A DNA stretch of 64,000 nucleotides from Lepidonotus clava (lineage: Eukaryota > Annelida > Polychaeta > Phyllodocida > Polynoidae). This document shows, piece by piece, positions 36,697 through 48,004 of the stretch (position 1 is the first letter of the stretch; every line of letters begins with the position of its first letter). A program made the translations under genes and the position numbers. The notes beneath the pieces were generated by a model, which did no database searches, was not told the origin of the DNA, and saw only the letters and a program-made list of their open reading frames with translations. The stretch is from contig OW387140.1 of the NCBI GenBank assembly GCA_936440205.1, forward strand, positions 22,503,659-22,567,658. The letters are read 5' to 3'.

Positions 36697-37347
36697 CTAA
36701 CGGGGGGCTAAGGGCAGGCGGGCAATCACGCGGCCTAATGCCCTGGCCCACCGACGGAGGACACGGGCGGACGGCATATAGCCGTCCACCAATTCCCTAA
36801 AATCATTGATGGTCATTAAACCGTCCGCTGCGGACCGAGTCATATGCAGGGCTTGTCCAGTGTAGATAGTCGGTACGCCGTACCAGTCGTTCGCGCATTG
36901 TACTTCGCGACCAATCTTTGGGGCGAGCCGATTAACCCATTTTTGAAGCGACCCGTCGCTGTCGGTGAGGTTCCAGCGACGGGCGTCGAATCCGGAGGGT
37001 GTTGCCAAAATAAAGGTGGATGAAATTGGATGGGATCGTATATTCAGGAAGGCTCTGTTGAATAGTTCGGAATAAAATCTCACGGCTTCTTCGGGGCGGA
37101 TAAACAGTGGAATGAACAGGTCCAGCTCCTGATCCCACGTAAGGATGTCCAGTAAGTTTGTCACTACAACTAAAATATCTTCTGGGTGAAGGACATGATG
37201 TGCGAAAGCAAAACCGGCCAACTCGGCGGTCGTTGCTTCGACGCAAGGATGAATCACACAGCTGTTGTCGGAATCCTTCAGGAGCAGGTCAGGGTAATCC
37301 TGAAGACCGGCTTCCCGGTCGGAGCAGAAAACTGCTACTCGGACCAT
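36697..37347 (-). CDS. Antisense accessory gene of element B, 216 aa, looks whole
   Basis: It lies on the strand opposite to element B. The open frame extends up to 37425, but the ATG at 37347 is the one shared with the copy in element A. The 216 residues begin MVRVAVFCSDREAG and include ATTAELAGFAFAHHV, DILVVVTNLLDILTWDQEL, TPSGFDARRW, TDSDGSLQKWVNRL and an Arg-rich end RRWARALGRVIARLPL. Compared with the copy at 40657-41307 there are no gaps and about 65% identical residues (hand count), with many D/E, I/V and F/Y exchanges. That pattern suggests selection on the protein. The alternating beta-strand/helix pattern and the NLLD-W block resemble SGNH-like hydrolase folds, but the catalytic residues are not certain. 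Function unknown. Confidence 0.7.
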   Translation of the reverse strand: MVRVAVFCSDREAGLQDYPDLLLKDSDNSCVIHPCVEATTAELAGFAFAHHVLHPEDILVVVTNLLDILTWDQELDLFIPLFIRPEEAVRFYSELFNRAFLNIRSHPISSTFILATPSGFDARRWNLTDSDGSLQKWVNRLAPKIGREVQCANDWYGVPTIYTGQALHMTRSAADGLMTINDFRELVDGYMPSARVLRRWARALGRVIARLPLAPR

Positions 37348-38099
37348 ACTTCTTCGTGAAAAGGATAAAGTGTTGCGAGACAAAAGCAAAACCACGTCTG
37401 TCCTCTGTAAAACGACCGTCGGCACTGATTAAAATGACGTCAAAACGAGGCTAATTTGGGAAACCCCTTTTTGATCCAAAAGATCCAAATTTTGAAATCG
37501 GCTAGCATGATCAAACCATCGTATAATTTTTTACAAAATCTGTGCTAAACTAAAGCTTAGGCCCCAAACCAACATAATCAAGCGACAGAATTAATTCATA
37601 TCGGCCCAAAATATCAGGTCGAACCATCAAACTTGCAAATTTGTCCGAAACAGAAATTTGCCATCCGGGCGCTTCGCGCCTGGAGGAATCAAATCGAGGT
37701 CAAACCCTGGAGGGGAATTCTAGTCAAGCGTCCCGCTAAGTACACATGTACTAAGCATGACTGGTGAGCGCGCGACGCGGATGGTAATATTTTCTAGACC
37801 CAACTGCATAATGTCGCTAGATTAGATGCAGGGACCTTGTATTTATTGTAAATAATGTTGTTCTAGTTGAAATTTGATTGAACTTTGACACGCATTGTAT
37901 AATGAACTTCGTTCGTTCAAAATGTCCGAATCCTCTGTATTGACTTATGTTGTGTTAACTTGTTCTAAAATTTGGATTTGATGTGTACTTGTTACTCTTA
38001 AAAGGTTAAGACAACTTTACACTGTACATATGTTGAGTTCTGTTGACTTGTGTTACAAATTATAAATATCAGAAACTGTATACATATGTACTAAGTCAA

Positions 38100-38470
38100 A
38101 AACTGAATTGGTCACCTTATGCACGGGTGTCGTTATCCCTAGGCCTTAATATGGGCTGACAATTCTTTGAACTCACCTTGTCACCTTATGCACGGGTGTC
38201 ACCATCTTTAAATCTTAATATAAGCTAACGATGCTGAGAACTTACTTTAATGTACAAGGCACGTACTAAGTGAATACCTAAGATGACGAATACTTCATCC
38301 TCTAAAATTGACTTTGTCACTTTGTCACCATGATTATGTCATCATTTACGTTGTTATCCAAATAATCATGTTATCAATTTTTAACACTTACCTTGTCATT
38401 TTATGAACGGGTTCTGCTAACCTTGAGCTTCAAGATGTGGAAATCAACTCAATGAATAATTTCATTGTGA
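38100..38470. repeat. Tandem repeats in element B accessory region
   Basis: A unit of about 80 bp containing CTTGTCACCTTATGCACGGG recurs with drift. The equivalent part of element A (39540-39830) is also repetitive but with its own spacing. Confidence 0.6.
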
Positions 38471-38691
38471 ATTTGTGTTGAAACCGGATCTACCAATCTA
38501 TTGACACTGTGTCGAATGTACCACGAGAGTCAGGGCCACCCCCACATTGGTTTCTTTATGTTAGGAAACAATAATAACAAATATATCCAATCATTAAAAT
38601 TGGGAACTTTATCACATTTGATTGAAAATCTCCATTTGGTTTGAGCTATGTCGTCCACCTCCTTAAACTCAAACACCTGACCGCCGTCGAA

Positions 38692-39298
38692 TGTACTAAT
38701 GGCTTAGTACTTTTAATATATTGTCATGTTATATAATCCAACAAGGATCAGGCTTAGCAAGTCTACTTCTAGTCTACTCTTAGAAAGAAATATCTTGCGC
38801 TCCTAGCGCCACCTGTTAACCAGTATAAAAGGTGTTGCAAAGTGGGGAGCAGTTAGTTTTAGTGAGAATGTCAGCTAAGTAAGTTTAGCCAAGGAGTTAT
38901 ACCTGGAGTAAGTACATCGGCTCCGTGTAACAGACTGGAGTTTACCAATACCCACTACCTCGGACATAGGATTGTGATAGAGCTGAGTACTAGAATGGTC
39001 TAGAAGGTGTTGGAACAACTCGTGTTCTAAATGTGGTTGATTGCTGATAGGAGATGGGAGGTGGACTGATGAAGACTTATACATGGTGGCTTTGACTCGG
39101 GATGAGATGTTTACTGAATAAAAACCCTTTCATATTAAGAAGCTCCCTCATCGTTCATTTCTTTTGAACTATTGGGAAGTGGACGGACAAACTTTAAAAG
39201 CAGTCTGAATTACTCAGGCATTCTGGATAAACGACTCATGAAGACTTGGATATACACGAACATTACGCAGTCTTAAATCTAACATTAACAATAGTTCA
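38692..39298 (+). repeat. 3' LTR of element B
   Basis: 607 bp, partner of 33140-33746. The sequence directly before it, ending CCGCCGTCGAA, is shared with the equivalent site in element A and is not the usual purine-rich tract. Confidence 0.92.
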
Positions 39299-39539
39299 AC
39301 CTAATAAAATTATTCAGTCAAATGTGATGCGTTCCCAATTTGGATTATTGGACATATTTTATTATTATTAGAACAAACTGATGTTGGGTGGCTTTGACTC
39401 TCGTGGTACATTCAGCACAGTGTTGATATAATTATAGATTCCATTTCTGGTCATTCAGAAATGTGACTCAAGGTACAATTTCATGAACGGAATTATTTAC
39501 CACATAAATACATTATGGTGTAAGCCCCGTACCGAGCTC

Positions 39540-39830
39540 AAGGATTGCGGAACACGTTCATAAAGTAACAAGGTAAGTTCATAGTATTATCGGTCCCGTG
39601 TTAAGGCTTAAGGATTGCGGGACCCGTGCATAAGATGACAAAGTAAGTTCAAAGGATCGTGAAATAACCCTTAAAGTGAAGGTAATTGTCATGCATCCAG
39701 TGACAAGGTAAGTCCAGAGGATTGTGAAATGATCCTCGAGGTGGTGGGAGTTGTCATGCAAATTCTTGACAAGGAAAGTCCAGAGGATTGTGAAATGATC
39801 CTCAAGGTAAAGGAGATAATTCTGCCTATT
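39540..39830. repeat. Tandem repeats in element A accessory region
   Basis: About four drifting units of 65-70 bp share GACAAGGTAAGTCCAGAGG and ATTGTGAAATGATCCTC. On the + strand each contains a splice-donor-like AAGGTAAGT or close variant. Confidence 0.65.
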
Positions 39831-40656
39831 GTGGCAAGACTCATTGTTCTGAGTGTCAGGTCTGTTACTTGACGATTCAGGAAAACACAGAAGAAACAGG
39901 TAAGTTTTAACTTAGTACATACATGTACAGATTTTGACCTATACGGTTTGGAACAAAAGTCAACAAAATTCAACATATATACAGCGTGAAGTTGTCTTAA
40001 CCTTCTAAGAGTAACAAATACACAGCAAATTCAATTCTGGAACGGTTAACATAATAACAAGTGACTTCGAGGAAGTCGGACATCTTGAATGATCGGGTTT
40101 CATTATACAATGTATGTTGATTTTCAACCAATTTTCAACCAAAACGACATTATTTACAATAAATTCAAGATCCGGGCAACGGGCCGGTCAACATTGAACA
40201 GTTTTGACACCTATAAACTAGCATACCCAGCGCGCGCCCATCAGTCACCCTTAGTACACGTGTACTTAGCAGGACGCTTGACTGGAGTTCCCATCCAGGG
40301 CCCGACCTCGGTCTGGCTTCCTCCAGGCGTTAAGTGCCCGGATGGCATTTTCTGTTTCGAATGAATTCGGCGAGTTTGCACGCTCGATATGAATTATTAT
40401 GCCTTGATGACTGAATTTTATCGTCTGATTATGTTGGTTTGGGACCTAAACTTTAGTTTAGCGCAGATTTTGCAAGAAATTATACGATGGTTTGATCATG
40501 CTAGCCAATTTCAAAATTTGGATCCCTCGGATCAAAAAAGGGGTTTCCCAAAATAGCCTCGATATGACGTCATTTTAATCAGTGCCGGCGGTCTTTTGGA
40601 GTACTAAGACATGTTTTTTTTCTAGTTCTCTTTCGTCAATCTTTTCACCATCTACC

Positions 40657-41307
40657 ATGGTCCGCGTCGCAGTTTTCTGCTCGGACCGAGAAGGCGGAAT
40701 CGAGGAATACCCTGACCTTTTACTGGCGGGCACGGAGCACACCTGCATCGTTTTCTCTTGTCAAGATGCAACGACAGCAGAACTCTCAGGGTATGCCTTC
40801 GCGCACCACGTTATGTGGCCGGACGATATCTTAGTAGTCATCTGTAACTTATTAGACGTCCTAACGTGGGATCAGGAATTGGAACTCTACATCCCGTTGT
40901 ACACTAGCTCGGACGCCGCTGCTAAGTTTTATGCGGAGACCCTGAATTGGGCCTTCCTTAACGTGAAATCTCACCCGGCTCCATCTACTTTGGTTATGAC
41001 CACTCCCTCCGGCTTTGACGTGCGACGATGGGCCCTGACGGATAGTGACGGTTCCCTGCAGAAATGGGTTAACCGGTTGGTACCCAAGGTCAGTCGGGAG
41101 GTGCGCCGGGCCAACGAGTGGTTCGGGGTGCCCACCGCGGATACGGGGCGAGTACTCCACGCTGTCCGGACGGTCGCTGACGGAAACATAACCGTCAACG
41201 ATTTCAGGGAACTTGAAGATGGATACCGGCCCTCCGACAGAGTGGTCCGACGCTGGGCGCGGGTACTAGGGCGACTGATTACCCGCCTGCCTTTGGTGAC
41301 ACGCTAG
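40657..41307 (+). CDS. Antisense accessory gene of element A, 216 aa, looks whole
   Basis: It lies on the + strand, opposite to element A. The ATG at 40657 sits in ACCATGG and matches the start of the element B copy, although the frame is open from 40582. Main blocks: MVRVAVFCSDREGG, ATTAELSGYAFAHHV, DILVVICNLLDVLTWDQEL, TPSGFDVRRW, TDSDGSLQKWVNRLVP, NDFRELEDGY and RRWARVLGRLITRLPL. No signal peptide or membrane segment. The GC content and codon choice are unlike the AT-rich surroundings. No family could be named with confidence; an SGNH-like fold is one possibility, as in esterase-like proteins of other retroelements. It probably has its own promoter, because the LTR transcript runs the other way. 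Confidence 0.72.
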   Translation: MVRVAVFCSDREGGIEEYPDLLLAGTEHTCIVFSCQDATTAELSGYAFAHHVMWPDDILVVICNLLDVLTWDQELELYIPLYTSSDAAAKFYAETLNWAFLNVKSHPAPSTLVMTTPSGFDVRRWALTDSDGSLQKWVNRLVPKVSREVRRANEWFGVPTADTGRVLHAVRTVADGNITVNDFRELEDGYRPSDRVVRRWARVLGRLITRLPLVTR

Positions 41308-42114
41308 GCCGTCGGCACTCGGCCCACTTTTTTGTAAATAATAATTTTGGAGTAATTCCCATCAACTGATTCCTGTGATTCAATTCCTGATTAGCACCCA
41401 GTTCACTAATATATATATCCAGGAGGCATCAGCCAGTCTGTTTTCATGGGACGCGAAGATCACAAGACTGTTTCTACGGGACTTTAGATGTTGTTTTTCC
41501 TCGTCTGTTGCCGGGAGTCGCCCTCCTTTCGTTGAGCTAGGTCCACACCCCGACCGCTCCGAGACCGGGTAAGTCCAGCCTTCTTTCTTAACTGTCATCT
41601 GCACGCTAGGTAGGCTACTAACCCGTTAATTTTAAGGAGATTGTTGGTCCAGAATTTTGTCAGCAGTCTTCGGCTCGCCTTCACGTGGTTAAATTCCGGA
41701 AGCTGACGTCACTCCCGGAACCAGAGATTGTATTTCGCTGGTGATTTTTGTAACGGGCAGCGTGGGTGGCCACCTGGTGTTTACTTTCGGTTACAAGATG
41801 GTGGACGCGGGCCGAAAACTAGGACCTTGTGTACTAAACTTATTATCTTTTCCAGGTCCTGTGGTTGGTTTATAATAACATGAATGGTGTAAGATGGTAG
41901 TATTGGGCACTGAGGGACGTCAGGCTGTACATTTTAGTGGGACGTTTGCTAGGTGAACATGATCAAGCGTTATTTATCTCGCGCGTGGTTGGGCGATAAT
42001 AGAGGGTTTTCTTAGTTTGTTGACATTACCGGTTCAAGCAGGCTCTCAGTGGGTGGGTATGGTATGCCGTATTGGCCTTATAGTGGTATTTTCTGATTAT
42101 TGCCTACTAGTTGA

Positions 42115-42475
42115 CTGACACTGCACCAATGGAAGGGTATGTGTGACCAAACATTCTGGTCCGGACTGCACAGCACCAGATTTGCTGTGACAGAATTCTT
42201 TGTTTCGACGTTCCCCGTACAAGGTAATGGAAACGATCCACTTGGCGGCGCCATAAGGTGTAAGCGCTTCATGGGGTTAACCTTGGTAAGTTTGAGGAAC
42301 TGCAGGTGACCAAGTACTTTGGTCCAGACTGCGCAGCATTAGATTGGCTGTGGCAGAATTCTTTGATTAGTTGTCCCCCTTACAGGGTAATGGAAATATT
42401 CACGTGGTGACCACATGAGGAGACACCACAGGTGGAGCCGTCCGACTGGCCGTCGGCGACTCCAAGGTAAGTTTG
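42115..42475. repeat. Two tandem units of about 175 bp in element A
   Basis: Each unit carries CCGGACTGCACAGCA or a near match, then GACAGAATTCTTTG, then a GGTAATGGAAA block, and ends with AAGGTAAGTTT or CTTGGTAAGTTT. The inverted equivalents are found in element B at about 35480-35850. Confidence 0.65.
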
Positions 42476-45142
42476 GAAGAACGTAGCAAACGGCTACAAA
42501 TACCATCCCGTTTTAGTCCAACACCAAGACTGCGTCAGTGTCATTGTGTTAGAATAAGTGTTGTAGATAATATTTTGTGCAGTGTCGTCCAGATGGGAGG
42601 GGGGGAGAAATAATGGTTGTTCGGACTGGTTTATTATTCTTTGTAGAGAAACTACTCTTGGGTTTATGAAGAGCCAATGCTTGAACGGTATGTCCTATTA
42701 TTGCTATTTTATACATATATATATATATATTTTTTTTTTATGAATCTGGTCGGTATATATTTTGAATTACAGAGTGGTAGCTTGGCGTTCGTCCTCAAAA
42801 TTTTGTGCTGGGACTGAGCGCCAGCTCCACTGTCTACATTAGTCAGTTAACATCCTACTTCTAAGTAGATGGGTGTATTCTTGATATTTTCATACAAATA
42901 TTTTGTCTACATGCACAGTAATAACTTAACATTTTGATTTGTACAACGCACAGTATGGGGGTTGGGGTGAGTTTTCATTCCGCAAGTCTACGTGCCCTTT
43001 ACGCTGGCATCAAGTATTAACTGTACATGGAAGTAGGTTGGTTACAAGTTGCTTAATTATCACCTGAGAGGATCGGGGCTCAGACCCGGGTCTATTACTG
43101 GTCTGAACACCAACCTAATCAGCTACACGTGGTCGTCGGCACCCTCCCCTGTTTTGTAAAACTAAAGGGGTCGAGTGCCGAGTCCCACATTTGTTACAAT
43201 CAGGAGCAGCATGTATATTACCTTTAATATACACACTACCCCTTTTTACAACTAAGAGATGTGTAAATGCACTTCTCCAGAAAGACAGCACCTAATTAGT
43301 CGAGCCTCTTTTCCCAATGTGTAGATCCAGGTTAAACCCGTATTCTGTTCAGGTCTTTGCCCGTTTTTTCTTATGGAGAGCCGAGACTACTCCTGAAAGG
43401 ACTCCGCCCCCAGCCTATTTTTAACTATGCGCACGAGGGGCAGGAATTTTTTTGTGCTAAAGACAGTTTTAGAATTTTGACTTTACTAATAGGACGGGTA
43501 GACTATCTGCTAAGGGTTTAACCAAGTTTTTGCAGCCATTCGTCAGGGAATTAGTAGTCCGTGTCTCCCCTCCTCAGCTCAACTGTTGAGCGGAGACCCG
43601 GTTATTTTATGCGCCACGACGGCGGTCGAGACAAATGTTTCTTTTTTTTTTTTTTTTTTCCTCGATGGCGGTCAACTCTGAAGCCGCACGTCTCTTTTAT
43701 TAATTTTGTTATTACTAATTTTACCCGGGTCGAAACTTGACTTGTTGTTTTGCCTCAGTCCCGGTTAAATCTGGTCTAAACATGGCCTAAATAGTTTAGT
43801 CTCGTACCTTTGGGCAGTTGTTTTCCATCTTTCATTTTCGCTGAATCCTGATTTACAGTAAAATCAAAGGATCCCACGACTGGGAGATGTTGTGACCCGG
43901 CGTCCATTACACATAACCAAGATGATGGGACTACACATTTTGTACAGCGCCTCTTCCCATCATCCTGTGGGTTTTAGCTACAGCTCCCCCCCACAGGGAG
44001 AAGTCGCCTTTATGAAGAAGGGAGTTAGCACCCTGTGAATGTCGCCAGTTCACCGCATCCGTCCCGTAACCTCCTTTTCCTTGTGACCTCCGTTATACTT
44101 TCTGAATGTAACATGCCTCGGGCAGGAGTGGTTCACGTCACTGCTCTTCATAGCATGCCTGTATCAGAAGCAAACGAGCCACGTATAGTGTACTCTCGTG
44201 CGCTGTCACGGAGCGTCCCACCTTTGAATGTTACTACATATGCTGCGTTCATATGTTCTTATTACAACTTGCCCAGGATTCCCTGAGGGAGGGCTCTTAT
44301 TTAAATAAATATTGGGCTGCTTTATATATTAGTTTTTGTGTAAGTTTCTTTCTAGACTTTTGATATTATTATTTTTTTTTGTGATGAGAGAACCGCTGTC
44401 AGGAGCCGTCCCACCCGGGGCATAGTGACTGCCATGTTCGAGCGTCGACCCCAGTGCCTCCCAGAGCGTCGGTGACGCGTAGCCCCACACGACCTGCCTC
44501 TTGCTAGGCACCACCGACACCAGGCATGTGGGCGGGCTCCTGCCATTTGCGCGGCTCTCCCATCTTTGAGGAGAGTACATATATATATATTAAAAGAATA
44601 GGTTGTGGTATTCCCCAAGTGACTCCTGCACCGCAGCCCGATCCTAGCGGTAACAACAGCACAGGGGCCAAGTATAGATGGTACTTACCTGGGGAAATCC
44701 ACATCGCTCGTTGGAAGCGTTGGTCCCGTTGAGCGCACATAGGTTTTTTTAATAGAATTTTGTGTTTTTCCTTTTATGCTAAAATTTTGAGTTACTAGGA
44801 TCGTTTTCCGAATGGGTCCCTACTTTAATAGAGTTGCCAAAGTAGTAATAAGAGTATTGAGCTAGGCTACCGGGCATGGGACACTCAATCTGAGCGAAAT
44901 TTAGATAACCCATGGGTCCATAGAAGATGGTCGGACCAGCCTACCCGGCCCAGGTTTTCCTGATTAGTGACTTAGTATTGAATGAGTTAATCGAAAGGGT
45001 CTTGTCTATTCATGCTGACATGACTCCGTCGAGTTCTCCAATACAACCCAGTTTAGTGTTCATAACGATGATTCTTAGATCTACCTGTTACCTTTTTCCT
45101 TACAGACCTTAGATCAATGCTAACACTTGTTATTTTTTTTGT

Positions 45143-46158
45143 TCATATTATGACTTCATAGACTGTCCCTGGGTCCTTTTCAGGTGCTCCTGGTCTCACA
45201 GTTTTTTGAGTAGTGCCCGGTCCAGTTGCAGTGGAGGTAGATGGAGTTGATCTAGGAGGGGCGTTTGGGACCGCGCTATGTCTCAGCACTTGTTGAGGCC
45301 AGTCCGCTCCAACATCGGACCAACCAGCGTCGACGAGGCGTGGCACTCCCATGGGCACCGGAGTGGCTAATCCTGATGAATACCTTAAGAGTCTGGCCCT
45401 AGTGTTATACTTCAAGTTACTCATCATTAAGCGGGCAAATTTCTTGGACACTCTCAAGGTATCTGGTAGTGGCACATTAGATGGTCGTTGTCCCGGTCTG
45501 GTCGCCGCTCCCATCAACTGCGCTCCCCAAGTAACGGTAAGAGTGAACTTTAGGCACAGTTGGTTAACCAGCACGTCCTTGATTAGCACATAGCCCTCGG
45601 TGTATGTATGATCGGCAGGCATGGCTAATTCCCCCAGAAAGATTGTCTCCATTAAATGTGGATTCACGAACTGTACATACAACCCATCCACGGTCTTCCG
45701 CCTAATGCGCTTCCACTTGCGCCATACGAGGACCACAATAGCTCCTGAGGCTTCTGCCGGGTGTTCTTAATTAGGGAGCTTAAGGTTTCATTGAGAATTT
45801 CCCTATACCGACCTTTGAGCGCCTGCGATGTCTGATCCATCCAATTCACCAGCGACCTGACATGGTAACAGGCTCGGTCAAGAGCGTCTCCTCCCTTTAG
45901 GTACCGATGACAGACCTGGCCAAAGGTAGCCTTGATGAAGGAGCGCTTCTGGGGAATGGTGATCAGAAAACCCTGTCGGACGTGGGTGATATCTGCGGTG
46001 GACATTAACTTTCCTGGTTTTAGCACCACCCCATATCGTTCTAAGGCTATTACTTCAGCATTAGGGGCTAGCCCGTCTTTTGGGCTGGAGTCATTTCGTA
46101 GCCCCCCAATGACTTTCACGATGACCAGGGTGAAGAGTATTAACAACCTCATTGTCAC
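45143..46158 (-). pseudogene. Env-like frame of element A, broken
   Basis: It lies downstream of integrase on the element's sense strand. It opens with a signal-peptide-like leader, MRLLILFTLVIVKVIGG, followed by GVVLKPGKLMSTADITHV and a Cys-containing helical part (CYHVRSLVNWMDQTS). Position, leader and general pattern fit the envelope gene of errantivirus-like Gypsy elements. No definite fusion peptide or membrane anchor was recognised. It is broken, about one break. Element B lacks this region. Confidence 0.5.
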
Positions 46159-46298
46159 TGTTTATAGTATACCTTCGATGAAGCCAAAGTTTGTAACTCA
46201 CCCAGGAACACTACCACAATTAAGTTGTCACCGTTCTCCTTCGCACAATTATCAGCCACGCGCCAAAGTACGCCTCCCTGGTAGGCCTTTTAATCCGC

Positions 46299-47846
46299 TT
46301 AGTTCGGGACATGTTCATAAAGGCTCCGCCCGCTGGCATTCACAACGCGCTTGATGGTTCCAGTCTCATCCTTTGTAACTGTAATCATTAGATTCCTCAT
46401 ACGTTCGCAGGACGAAGCGCGCATTGCTCTGAGGGGTTTTGGGCCAGCAGGCTCCAATCCTGGGCGGCCCCCGTTGGTTCGTACGACGGCTGACTTAGTG
46501 GGAACAGTTGCGGTACCTGTGGGGGATTTGTTGTCTGAGGCTGGTTCGGCCACAGGGGTCCCCCCGGTGGGTTGGTTGGCGCCCACTGCTGTTGGTTCCA
46601 TAGTAGTGGTGACGGACTGACGTTGCAGCTCGGCGTCAAGCTGCTCAAGTCTAAACAGGCGGGGTCCGCGGCTTGCAAGTGGTGGAGGAGGGGAGTCTTT
46701 GTCGGCTCGACTCCCACCGGTGGGGTTGGTGCGCGTTGCTCGTGCGCTGACTCCACCCTTGCTCCCGGCACGACGGCGGCCGAGTGTTCTTGCCCCACTT
46801 GCTTTTCCTGTGTGGGCAGAGGTTGGCCGCTTCTGGTTGCCCGCCGTCCGGTGTCTTCCCCGACGCATTTAGAAGTTTGACTAGGAGTTTGTATAAATGG
46901 AGCGACCTGGGCCTTAACCTCAGCTAACTGTCTGTCCAACTTAGGCACTTCCAGCCCCACTGTCCGTCTAATCTCGTCAACAGTCTCAAATAATTTGAAC
47001 AGTGGTTGAGTCAGATCCCAAAACCACCCGGTCTGGCGGCAATGTCTCCCTTTTGGGCCGGCCTTGCCACCACAGTCAGCTTTGGCTCGGGCTCTGAGTC
47101 ACTCACCTCAGATAGGCAGTAAGAGTCTTTGTTCGCCGCCTTCTTTTTGGCTGCTGTTGATCCGGTAGCTTTCTTGGATCCTCCGGTGGCTGCCCTGCTG
47201 GGCCGTCGAGCCGGCGTCCTCGATTTCTTTCGGGCAACTCCGGTATCGGTAGAGTCCGGGCGGACACCGCCCCGGCCTGGCCAGCCCCACCGCCTAAGAT
47301 TCTGGGGTGGACGCTTCTTGGTACCTTCCTTCTCGGTTGCCTTTTCTTTCATCGGGCGTGCTTTAGAAGAAAGGTCCTACAAACATTCCTCGAGCGGGCA
47401 CCGCCCTCTGGTATGGGCGGTTAACTCGCTTCCTCCTCAGAGGGACTATGATCCTCCCCTCCGGATCCTCAGGGAAAGTTGTAGTTCCCTTTGGAGTACT
47501 GTGGGGCCGGAGGGCCAGGCAGTTCCCCATGAGTCGGAGGTATTTGTATTCCGGATTGAAGTTTAGTCTATCTGCTCTAGGAGGAGTTTGAAATCGAAAA
47601 TTGTCTATCTCCAACTTTTGTCCAGGGATAGAATCAATGTCTATCTCCGTTTCCTCCAGTGGTTGGGCTAGGCAAGGCAATCACCTGAAGTGACTGTACG
47701 GGATCAGAGTTGCGGGCCGACTGGTGGATCGGCGCGGATCCCACGACATTATAACTGATCCGTTTGCCCCTGTCGTCTCCATATTTGGAGCTGTATTTTG
47801 TTTCAGGTGGGGAACGCTTGTATCCGGTCCCAGGAGATGACGTCAA
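46299..47846 (-). other. Small accessory or pol-env spacer frames of element A
   Basis: Between the end of pol and the env-like frame lie several overlapping short frames on the sense strand. One is very basic (Lys/Arg/Ala-rich, with KKSRTPARRPSRAATGG and SKKATGSTAAKKK, resembling histone tails), another is Pro/Thr-rich. They may be remnants of accessory genes or of a spliced leader for env. No known domain; whether any is translated cannot be said. Confidence 0.4.
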
Positions 47847-48004
47847 CCACTGGCATCTCCCTCGGTGTGCGCACCCTCCCCTTCTGCCACGCCCCTGGGC
47901 GCGGCGAGGTGGCCGTGAGGTAGGCCACCTGTTCCATTAGCGTTGATGCTAACGGTGCCGCTTCGCCGAGCTTTTATTTTCACAGGGCGGCATGGTTTCC
48001 TGCA

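Larger units (their letters stand above)
33140..39298 (+). mobile_element. Nested non-autonomous LTR element (element B), same family, opposite orientation
   Basis: Bounded by 607 bp LTRs (33140-33746 and 38692-39298) that start TGTACT and end GTTCA, with a duplicated ACCT (33136-33139 and 39299-39302). The LTRs are homologous to those of element A but clearly diverged, and B runs on the + strand. A candidate primer site TGGTGGAGAACCC starts at 33749. The interior (4945 bp) has no gag, pol or env. It aligns with the 3' accessory region of A (about 39303-43740, in inverted order). B looks like a deletion derivative that depends on a full element. One LTR difference was seen, so it is young. 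It landed just inside the 3' LTR of A. Confidence 0.9.

Noticed and set aside
44640-44740. Sequence resembling the U1 snRNA 5' end (TACTTACCTGGGGA)
   Set aside because: Only the donor-complementary core matches; on the other strand it is simply a CAG|GTAAGT splice-donor-like site within element A.
47129-47566. 145-codon + frame in the element A accessory region
   Set aside because: Shadow of basic Pro/Arg-rich frames on the sense strand.
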